A stretch of 38,214 bases of DNA from Spirochaetales bacterium (GTDB lineage: Bacteria > Desulfobacterota_D > UBA1144): positions 1 to 38,214 of the forward strand of contig PCAG01000015.1 of assembly GCA_002730475.1 (NCBI GenBank). Reading direction: 5' to 3'. Shown piece after piece: positions 15,574 through 22,165 of the stretch (within the stretch, counting starts at the first letter, position 1; every line of letters starts with the position of its first letter). A program made the translations under genes and the position numbers. The notes under the pieces were generated by a model, which did not search any database, was not told where the DNA came from, and saw only the letters and a list, made by a program, of their open reading frames with translations.

Positions 15574-16269
15574 ATGAGTGAAGGCATATACAAAGATAAT
15601 ATATCTGAATACATGATTAAGCTTAAAAATCTTGTACCAGAATTGAACGATGCATGGATGGGGTACCATAATGAAGTTTTCAAGGATGGCGCAATTAGCA
15701 ACAAAGATAAACAGCTTATAGCAATGGCTTGCGCCCATATTACTGGATGCCCATATTGCATAAGAGCAAGAACTAAGTCATCTAAGGCTCAAGGTGCAAC
15801 AGATGAGCAGATTGCCGAAGCTGTTTTTATTGCAATGAGATTGGCTATGGGACAACCTTATGCGTTTGGCAGCATTGCTTTTGAAAACTACGATTTAATG
15901 AAAGCAAAAAAAGATGTTACTGAAGGCTATTTTATTAGCAAGAACATAGCCCCTCAGATTCAAGAATTTCATCAATTAAGTGGAGAAACACATGAAAAAT
16001 TTTCTGCGTTTCATGAAATGGTTTACGAAGATGGACACTTGTCAAAGAAACTCAAAAAAGGCCTAATGGGATTAGCCTGTGCACTTTTAGCAAAATGCCC
16101 TTGGTGCATTAGAAGCTGTGTTAGAGATGGGTTAAAAGAAGGTGTAACTAAAGAAGAAATAACCGAGGCGATTAACGTTGCTATGGTGATGAGCGCCGGA
16201 GCCTGTTGGGCACACGCGGGGATTTCGATGGAAGCAGCGGACAAATTTGTCACAAAAGATAAAAAATAA
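15574..16269 (+). CDS. Carboxymuconolactone decarboxylase/AhpD-family protein with two domains
   Basis: This 231-residue protein carries two consecutive AhpD-type domains, each with a CxxC pair in the usual helix: CPYC at 59-62 and CPWC at 175-178. The halves align over EVFKDGAIS/EMVYEDGHLS and the following CxxC helix, so the gene arose by internal duplication. AhpD domains with CxxC are thiol-peroxidase reductants, while other family members act in aromatic catabolism; the intact CxxC pairs favour a redox role. AGGAG precedes the ATG. The gene is divergent from the kinase gene and is followed by the pseudouridine synthase after 21 nt. Confidence 0.85.
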   Translation: MSEGIYKDNISEYMIKLKNLVPELNDAWMGYHNEVFKDGAISNKDKQLIAMACAHITGCPYCIRARTKSSKAQGATDEQIAEAVFIAMRLAMGQPYAFGSIAFENYDLMKAKKDVTEGYFISKNIAPQIQEFHQLSGETHEKFSAFHEMVYEDGHLSKKLKKGLMGLACALLAKCPWCIRSCVRDGLKEGVTKEEITEAINVAMVMSAGACWAHAGISMEAADKFVTKDKK

Positions 16270-16290
16270 TTTTGTGCGAAAACTAGAAGT

Positions 16291-17010
16291 ATGAAAATCA
16301 GACTAAACAGATACTTGTCTGTTTGTGGCCTGGCCTCGCGAAGAAAATCAGAGAATCTTATAGTATCAAGCCAGATTACAATCAACGGGAAAGTATCAAC
16401 CGAACTTCAAACAATAATAGATACAGAATTAGATGTGGTTCTATTTAATGGGGTAAGGATTGCCCCACAAAAATATGAATATTACAAGATGAACAAGCCC
16501 CGGTTCTGTCTCACCTCTATGTCAAAACAAGAAACAAGAAAGACAGTTGCTGCCTTACTACCCCAACTGCCCGTAAAACTTTTTCCTATTGGAAGGCTAG
16601 ACTATGATACAGAGGGATTGTTGCTTTTTACAAACGACGGAACAATGGCTCACAAAATAGCCCACCCTAGTTTTCTTGTTAGGAAGGTTTATTTGACATA
16701 TGTAGAAGGAGCGACAAGCTACGCGTTAATTTCAAAAATGAAAAAAGGTGCCAAACTTAGAGATGGCTTTTTATTACCCGAAAACATTGATGTATTAAGC
16801 TCATCCAAAGATGATAGCTTGGTTAAAATTGAGATTCATGAAGGCAGAAACCACATTGTAAAAAATTTTTTCAAGTTTTTTAAAAAACGAGTAATCAAAC
16901 TCAAAAGAATTGCTGTGGGCCCAATCCATTTAGGCGAATTAAACCCAGGACAAATTACAAAATTAGATTATAATGAAGTAGAGGCACTCCATAAATTGAT
17001 GACTCTTTAG
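16291..17010 (+). CDS. rluB: RsuA/RluB-family rRNA pseudouridine synthase
   Basis: This 239-residue enzyme isomerises a uridine in rRNA. It has an N-terminal S4 RNA-binding domain (RLNRYLSVCGLASRRKSE, residues 4-21) and a catalytic domain with the GRLDYDTEGLLLFTNDG block, where D104 is the catalytic aspartate. EIHEGRNHIVKNFF is the usual C-terminal RNA-contacting segment, although the common RQ-R form is HI-K here. The rluB name (large-subunit helix 89 region) is the best fit among RsuA/RluB/RluE/RluF, but the target base is not proven. It lies 10 nt before tmk in a compact run. Confidence 0.85.
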   Translation: MKIRLNRYLSVCGLASRRKSENLIVSSQITINGKVSTELQTIIDTELDVVLFNGVRIAPQKYEYYKMNKPRFCLTSMSKQETRKTVAALLPQLPVKLFPIGRLDYDTEGLLLFTNDGTMAHKIAHPSFLVRKVYLTYVEGATSYALISKMKKGAKLRDGFLLPENIDVLSSSKDDSLVKIEIHEGRNHIVKNFFKFFKKRVIKLKRIAVGPIHLGELNPGQITKLDYNEVEALHKLMTL

Positions 17011-17020
17011 GTGAGAGATT

Positions 17021-17656
17021 GTGTTTATAACTTTTGAAGGCATTGAAGGATCAGGGAAGTCGACTCAAATCGAGCTTCTTTCCAGGGCCCTAGAAAGAGC
17101 TCATTTCGATGTAGAGATTACCAGAGAGCCAGGTTGGGGCGCCATAGGTAAGCTAATAAGAAGGATAATTCTTGAAAATCCAGATTTAGATTTGGAGAGA
17201 TTTGCCGAATTATCTCTATTTTGTGCTGATCGTGCTCAGCATGTTAAAGACTTTCTTAGGCCAATGCTCAATCAAGGCAAAATAGTTCTTTGTGATAGAT
17301 TTTATGATTCTACTGTTGCATATCAAGGTTATGGACGGGAGCTTAGTCCAGAATTTGTGAAACAGGCGGCAGTCAACTCCGCCTTAGGTCTTTATCCAAA
17401 TATAACTTTTTTATTGGATATTTCAGTTAATACGGCGTTAAGCAGAATTGTTGAACGGCCTGGACGAAACAAAATAGACGACGAATCGTTCGATTTTCAT
17501 TCTAGAGTAAGAAAGGCCTATCTGGAGATTGCAAAACAATCATCCAACAGGGTCTATGTGGTATATGGTGAAGATGGTCCGGATATTGTCCACAATAAAA
17601 TTAAAACAATTCTTTCAGATAACTATAGTATATTCTCACGGCTTTTAAAAAGATGA
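17021..17656 (+). CDS. tmk: Thymidylate kinase
   Basis: dTMP kinase makes dTDP for DNA synthesis. The 211-residue protein begins with a GTG codon and has the P-loop FEGIEGSGKST (5-15), the substrate segment TREPGW, the DRFYD segment (92-96) and STVAYQGYGRE. Length is normal. The GTG start is supported by an AGGTGAGAG stretch just upstream and by the P-loop lying at the usual distance from the N-terminus. Its stop overlaps the holB start in ATGA, and tmk-holB adjacency is common in bacteria. Confidence 0.96.
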   Translation: MFITFEGIEGSGKSTQIELLSRALERAHFDVEITREPGWGAIGKLIRRIILENPDLDLERFAELSLFCADRAQHVKDFLRPMLNQGKIVLCDRFYDSTVAYQGYGRELSPEFVKQAAVNSALGLYPNITFLLDISVNTALSRIVERPGRNKIDDESFDFHSRVRKAYLEIAKQSSNRVYVVYGEDGPDIVHNKIKTILSDNYSIFSRLLKR

Positions 17657-18606
17657 TTAATAAACAAATTATTGAGTTCCATTTAGAGTCTAAGAAACCC
17701 TTTTTCGAATTTTTAACACTTAAAGATGTATCTGGTTCATATTTATTTACTGGACCGAAAGGAATTGGCAAAAAAGATTTTGCTTTTTTTGTAAGTACTC
17801 AAATACTATCAAATCCGCACAAAATAGAAAAAAATATCCATCCAGATTTTTTTTGTTTGTCTAACGAAAACGACAAAATATTGGTCGAAGATATCGACAG
17901 AATAGAGAATTGGGCTCTGCACCCCCCTTTTGAGTCTACGAAAAAGATAATTATTGTTCCAAAAGCCGAGACGATAAACGTGGTGGCACAAAATAAGCTA
18001 CTTAAAATATTAGAAGAGCCACCAGAGTATCTATTCTTTTTCTTGCTCTCCCCAACACCAGACCTACTTCTTCCTACGATTCGATCTCGATGTATAAATG
18101 TGAATTTTCAATTACTCCCTGTAGAGTTCCTATTGAAATCCCTTGAAGATAAGTTTCTTGAAACGGAACTACTGGATTTATCTATCTTCTTACTAAACGG
18201 CTCAATAAACAATATTGAATTTTACTCCCAAGATAATTTACAAGAAATGGTTGAATTCGTCTCCATGATTCTTAAAAGGGATCCAATGGATATAGATTTA
18301 GTCTCGAATAAGATAGACGAAATAATAAAAAAAGATTTTAATCAGTTATTTTTTGTCGATCTCGTGATAGGGGTTCTGAGCTATGCTCTAAAGTTAAAGC
18401 ACCTGAATAATTTTCAACAGACCTCCGTTTTTAATACAAATTTACTTAGGAACATCCCAAGTATTTCTATAATTGAACTTATCTCAAAAATGACAAGCTT
18501 TAATTCTGATTTGAGATGGTCCAATTTTAATTTTAGGATGGGTATAGAGGAAATTCTTTTTGATTTTATTTTGGATACGAATCTTTCAGAATTAAAAGCG
18601 GTTTAG
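17653..18606 (+). CDS. holB: DNA polymerase III delta' subunit
   Basis: HolB is part of the clamp-loader complex that places the sliding clamp on DNA. The 317-residue protein shows a P-loop-like GPKGIGK (34-40), the KAETINVVAQNKLLKILEEPP segment typical of delta'/gamma AAA+ subunits, and TIRSRC (sensor 1/SRC motif). The zinc-finger cysteines seen in many clamp-loader subunits are not apparent. It overlaps tmk by four nucleotides and is followed by metG after four. Confidence 0.92.
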   Translation: MINKQIIEFHLESKKPFFEFLTLKDVSGSYLFTGPKGIGKKDFAFFVSTQILSNPHKIEKNIHPDFFCLSNENDKILVEDIDRIENWALHPPFESTKKIIIVPKAETINVVAQNKLLKILEEPPEYLFFFLLSPTPDLLLPTIRSRCINVNFQLLPVEFLLKSLEDKFLETELLDLSIFLLNGSINNIEFYSQDNLQEMVEFVSMILKRDPMDIDLVSNKIDEIIKKDFNQLFFVDLVIGVLSYALKLKHLNNFQQTSVFNTNLLRNIPSISIIELISKMTSFNSDLRWSNFNFRMGIEEILFDFILDTNLSELKAV

Positions 18607-18610
18607 TTTA

Positions 18611-20149
18611 ATGAATGAAAGCATATATATAACTACCCCAATTTACTATGTTAACGACAAGCCCCATGTCGGGCATGCGTATACTAGCATTGCATGTGAC
18701 TCGCTTGCGAGATTTTATAAAATTCTGGGGCGAGACGTTTTTTTTCTAACGGGAACGGATGAACACGGTCTCAAAATTCAGCAATCGGCTAAAGAAAAAG
18801 ATATTGATACACAATTTTTCGTAGATAAAATGAGTAAAAATTTTCAAGAACTTACAAACATTCTAATGTTAACTAATAACGATTTTATACGAACTACATC
18901 CGAACAGCACAAGAACGGAGCAAGGCATTTTTGGACTTCCTTAAGTGAAAAAGATGAAATTTATCTTGATAAGTATTCAGGATGGTATTCGATTAGGGAT
19001 GAAGCTTATTACCAAGAAAATGAATTAATAGAAGGAAGGGCGCCAACTGGATCATCTGTTGATTGGGTGGAAGAAGCAAGCTATTTTTTCAGATTGTCAA
19101 AGTGGCAACAACCTTTACTCGATTTTTATTCTCAAAATCCGAACTTTGTACATCCTCAGTCCAGGTTCAACGAAGTTATAAAGTTTGTTGAAAATGGGTT
19201 GCGAGATTTGTCTGTATCACGAACAAGTTTTGATTGGGGGGTGAGCGTACCACAACATGAGGGACACGTAATGTATGTATGGCTAGATGCTCTAGTTAAT
19301 TATATTACCGCATTAGGATATCCTGATAGTTCATCGGATAGATTGAATAGGTACTGGCCGGCGACTTATCATGTTGTAGGAAAAGACATTCTTAGGTTCC
19401 ATGCTGTATACTGGCCCGCTTTTTTGATGGCAGTGGGAATGCAACCCCCCAAGCAAATAGTTGCACACGGGTGGTGGACCGTTGAGAAAGAAAAGATGTC
19501 CAAGTCAGTTGGGAATGTGGTTGACCCGATAGATATTATTAGCGAGTTTGGACTAGACTCGTTTAGATATTTTTTATTACGTGAAGTACACTTTGGAAAC
19601 GATGGAGATTTCTCTAGGGATGCAGTTATTTCACGAATCAATTCCGAGCTTGCAAATAATATTGGAAACCTAATAAATAGAGTCTATGCGATGACCATCA
19701 AAAATTTTGATAGCAAAATACCTCCATATGGTCCATTGCTCGAAAGCGAACAAGCTATACAAGAAAAAATCTTTCATATCATTGAGGAATATAAGAATCA
19801 TTTTGTTAATGTCGAATTTAGCAAAGCACTCGGATCGGTGGTTGAACTTGTCTCGATTAGTAATAAATACATTGATACTTTAAAGCCCTGGTCTCTTGCG
19901 AAAGAAAATCAGACGGAACGATTATCTACAATCTTGCGACTAATGCTGGAGACCATTCGGATTGTTGTTACCATGACTTATCCTGTTATGCCTCTGATAT
20001 CTATAAAAGTTCTAAAATCCTTATCTTGTTTTATTGATGAGAAAAGTCTTGATTATGAATCATTAAGGAATATAAAATTTTTATCTGACGGTTCTACTTT
20101 AAACAAACTCGACTTGTTGTTCCCCAAAATTGACAAAAACTTAGGTTAA
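18611..20149 (+). CDS. metG: Methionyl-tRNA synthetase
   Basis: This class I synthetase charges tRNA-Met. The 512-residue protein has the HIGH-type motif as HVGH (19-22) and KMSKS at 295-299. The connective-peptide region (about 110-170: GWYSIRDEAYYQENE-EGRAPTGSSVDWVEE) lacks the CxxC zinc knuckles present in E. coli MetRS, and there is no C-terminal tRNA-binding domain, so it is the short zinc-free form. The ATG is only four nucleotides after holB, with no clear Shine-Dalgarno sequence, which suggests translational coupling. Confidence 0.96.
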   Translation: MNESIYITTPIYYVNDKPHVGHAYTSIACDSLARFYKILGRDVFFLTGTDEHGLKIQQSAKEKDIDTQFFVDKMSKNFQELTNILMLTNNDFIRTTSEQHKNGARHFWTSLSEKDEIYLDKYSGWYSIRDEAYYQENELIEGRAPTGSSVDWVEEASYFFRLSKWQQPLLDFYSQNPNFVHPQSRFNEVIKFVENGLRDLSVSRTSFDWGVSVPQHEGHVMYVWLDALVNYITALGYPDSSSDRLNRYWPATYHVVGKDILRFHAVYWPAFLMAVGMQPPKQIVAHGWWTVEKEKMSKSVGNVVDPIDIISEFGLDSFRYFLLREVHFGNDGDFSRDAVISRINSELANNIGNLINRVYAMTIKNFDSKIPPYGPLLESEQAIQEKIFHIIEEYKNHFVNVEFSKALGSVVELVSISNKYIDTLKPWSLAKENQTERLSTILRLMLETIRIVVTMTYPVMPLISIKVLKSLSCFIDEKSLDYESLRNIKFLSDGSTLNKLDLLFPKIDKNLG

Positions 20150-20168
20150 CTTATATTTTTTTTATTCT

Positions 20169-21710
20169 ATGAGTAATGTTGTACAGATTTTTGATACCAC
20201 TCTACGGGATGGAGAACAGGCCCCTGGATGTAGCATGAATGTTGAAGAAAAACTAAAAGTCGCCCTTCAACTTGAGAAACTTGGGGTGAATATTATTGAA
20301 GCCGGGTTTCCTATTGCATCCGAAGGAGATTTCAATTCAGTTAGATTGATAGCTCAAGAAGTAAAAAACTGTGAGATTGCAGGTTTGAGTCGGGCCAATT
20401 TTCAAGATATCGATAGAGCTTGGGAAGCAATAAAAGAAGGAGAGAGTCCCAGAATTCACACTTTTATTGCAACATCGGATATCCATTTGAAATATAAGTT
20501 AAAAAAAACTAAAGACGAAGTCTTGGAAATTATAGGTCAGGCAGTTCGACATTCAGCGAAATATACAAGTAATGTTGAATTTTCTTGTGAAGATGCAACT
20601 AGAACTGACATTGATTTTTTATGTAAGGCAATCAATATAGCTATTCAATCCGGGGCAACGACCATCAACATTCCCGATACAGTTGGATATACTGTTCCGT
20701 CGGAATTTGCAAAGATAATTAGAAGCCTTAAAGAGAGAGTCGACCCGATAAATAATGTTGTTATCAGCATACATTGCCACGATGATCTTGGACTAGCTGT
20801 GGCGAACTCTCTTGCCGCAATCAACGAAGGTGCGAGACAAGTCGAATGCACAATTAATGGCCTGGGGGAAAGAGCAGGCAATGCTTCTTTGGAAGAAATT
20901 GTTATGGCTTTGAAAGTTAGAAATGATCGTAATCCTTTTGAAACATCAATTGAAACAACCCAGATTTACCCAACTAGTAAGCTTGTAAGTAATGTTACTG
21001 GGGTACTTGTACAGCCTAATAAAGCCATAGTTGGTGCAAATGCTTTCGCCCACGAAGCTGGTATTCACCAAGATGGCGTATTAAAAGAGAGTGTGACATA
21101 CGAAATTATGAACCCGTCTGATGTTGGCATACCCTCTAATCATATTGTTCTTGGCAAGCATTCTGGTAGGCATGCATTTAAAGACAGATTAACGGAATTT
21201 GGATACAAACTATCCGATGAGAACTTTGAAGTCGCCTTTCTTAAATTTAAAGAACTTTGTGATAAAAAAAAGTATGTTTTTGATGAAGATATCGAGGCTT
21301 TAATTAATGAGGAATTTGTGAGGTCGGGAGATTTTTACAAGCTAGGCTCTTTGGAATGTTCGTCTGGAACTGACCATAAACCGCAAGCTGTGGTGAACAT
21401 AATAATTGATGGGTCGGAGAATAAGGTCGAAGAATCTGGCGATGGACCTATTGATTCTGTATTTAAAGCGATTTCTAAAGCAGTAGGTATTTATCCTACC
21501 CTTGACTCATATTCGGTATCTTCAATAACTGGCGGTATGGACGCACAAGGTGAAGTTAGTGTAACAATCAAGGACGAAGGTTTTTCGGCAAGAGGAAAAG
21601 GATCTAGCACCGATGTTATTATTGCAAGCGCAAAAGCCTTTATTAATGCCCTTAATAATCTCAGATGGAGAAAGAACCATCCTAAGATAACAACTTCTAA
21701 GGGTGTTTAA
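20169..21710 (+). CDS. leuA: 2-isopropylmalate synthase
   Basis: LeuA condenses acetyl-CoA with 2-ketoisovalerate, the first committed step to leucine. The 513-residue protein has the TIM-barrel start DTTLRDGEQ (9-17), the metal-binding HCH pair H202/H204, and GLGERAGN. The C-terminal third (about 385-505, from KPQAVVNIIIDG to SAKAFINALNNL) is the leucine-binding regulatory domain, so feedback inhibition is expected. It starts 19 nt after metG, probably in the same transcript. The 3' terminator is likely shared with the small RNA locus at 21803-21834. Confidence 0.96.
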   Translation: MSNVVQIFDTTLRDGEQAPGCSMNVEEKLKVALQLEKLGVNIIEAGFPIASEGDFNSVRLIAQEVKNCEIAGLSRANFQDIDRAWEAIKEGESPRIHTFIATSDIHLKYKLKKTKDEVLEIIGQAVRHSAKYTSNVEFSCEDATRTDIDFLCKAINIAIQSGATTINIPDTVGYTVPSEFAKIIRSLKERVDPINNVVISIHCHDDLGLAVANSLAAINEGARQVECTINGLGERAGNASLEEIVMALKVRNDRNPFETSIETTQIYPTSKLVSNVTGVLVQPNKAIVGANAFAHEAGIHQDGVLKESVTYEIMNPSDVGIPSNHIVLGKHSGRHAFKDRLTEFGYKLSDENFEVAFLKFKELCDKKKYVFDEDIEALINEEFVRSGDFYKLGSLECSSGTDHKPQAVVNIIIDGSENKVEESGDGPIDSVFKAISKAVGIYPTLDSYSVSSITGGMDAQGEVSVTIKDEGFSARGKGSSTDVIIASAKAFINALNNLRWRKNHPKITTSKGV

Positions 21711-21731
21711 CAAAAAATTGTTAAAAAGTTG

Positions 21732-21761
21732 TTGAAATTAAAAACTTTTATATGCTACAAT
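21732..21761 (+). promoter_or_regulatory. Promoter of the candidate small RNA
   Basis: TTGAAA (21732-21737) and TACAAT (21756-21761) are 18 nt apart, with TG at 21753-21754 giving an extended -10 element. It starts only 22 nt after the leuA stop codon. Confidence 0.7.
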
Positions 21762-21764
21762 CTA

Positions 21765-21834
21765 AGAGCGTATGACGGATGGAAACATCCCGTGAACACT
21801 CTGAGAGGTATTTAGCGATACCTCTCTTTTTTTT
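21765..21834 (+). ncRNA. Candidate small structured RNA (about 65-70 nt)
   Basis: A promoter, a foldable transcript and a terminator lie in 100 nt between leuA and a convergent small gene. The 5' part can fold into an outer stem (GAG 21766-21768 with CTC 21799-21801, plus G21770-C21797) around a hairpin with arms 21775-21781 and 21786-21793 (one bulged C) capped by a GAAA tetraloop. The 3' part is the terminator stem with eight T residues. I do not recognise it as 6S RNA, SRP RNA, tmRNA or any riboswitch class I know. A seven-codon frame (ATG at 21772 to TGA at 21795) overlaps the hairpin and may be chance. The transcript start is predicted, not known. Confidence 0.55.
21803..21834 (+). terminator. 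Intrinsic terminator after leuA/small RNA
   Basis: A perfect 9-bp stem (21803-21811 with 21818-21826), six-nucleotide loop TTAGCG, then eight T residues (21827-21834). It can end both leuA read-through and the small RNA. Confidence 0.92.
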
Positions 21835-22081
21835 ATATGTGGATAAGTTTTCCACATTTCTCGCATTTTATTGGTTTATTGTTATATTCTACCCATTGAT
21901 TCTCCGATGAAATGATATTTTCTTTATAGAACCTATATTTTTCTTCTTTTACTTTCTTGGAATACTCCAACTGCCACTCCTTCTTGGCAATTCTCTGATT
22001 AAAATAGACTTCTCTTCTGATACTTACGTAAATTTTCCTTTTTTTATCACATGCGCAATTTTGAATAACAATAGGGGACAT
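21833..22081 (-). CDS. Small cysteine-pair (zinc-ribbon-like) protein of unknown function
   Basis: This 82-residue, lysine- and glutamate-rich frame has a CAC near the N-terminus (residues 9-11) and CEKCGK near the C-terminus, a spacing that could make one zinc site joining the two ends. The middle is a charged, probably helical stretch with KEEKYRFYKEN. I do not recognise a family. A minus-strand promoter (TTGACC, 16 nt, TAATAT at 22116-22089) ends seven nucleotides before the ATG, which supports a real leaderless gene. Its stop codon overlaps the T tract of the small-RNA terminator, and its last codons coincide with the palindrome at 21837-21857. It could be chance, so confidence is moderate. 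Confidence 0.5.
   Translation of the reverse strand: MSPIVIQNCACDKKRKIYVSIRREVYFNQRIAKKEWQLEYSKKVKEEKYRFYKENIISSENQWVEYNNKPIKCEKCGKLIHI
21837..21857. promoter_or_regulatory. Palindrome made of two inverted DnaA-box-like sequences
   Basis: ATGTGGA (21837-21843) and TCCACAT (21851-21857) are perfect inverted arms with a seven-nucleotide spacer. The two arms extend into a perfect DnaA box (TTATCCACA on the minus strand, 21846-21838) and TTTTCCACA on the plus strand (21848-21856). It lies within the end of the small cysteine-pair gene. Confidence 0.5.
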
Positions 22082-22088
22082 TACTATG

Positions 22089-22116
22089 ATATTAATTAAA
22101 AATCATGAACGGTCAA
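22089..22116 (-). promoter_or_regulatory. Promoter of the small cysteine-pair gene
   Basis: On the minus strand TTGACC (22116-22111) and TAATAT (22094-22089) are 16 nt apart; the -10 box ends seven nucleotides before the ATG. Confidence 0.45.
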
Positions 22117-22124
22117 TGGAGAAT

Positions 22125-22159
22125 ATTGAGTTTCAATTTATTAATAATTAATTTAGAAT
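22125..22159 (+). promoter_or_regulatory. Likely promoter and operator-like repeat of the acetolactate-synthase-like gene
   Basis: TAGAAT at 22154-22159 ends six nucleotides before the ATG. The inverted repeat ATTGA-GTT-TCAAT (22125-22137) covers the weak -35 region and could bind a regulator. There is no Shine-Dalgarno sequence. Confidence 0.4.
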
Positions 22160-22165
22160 TAAAAA

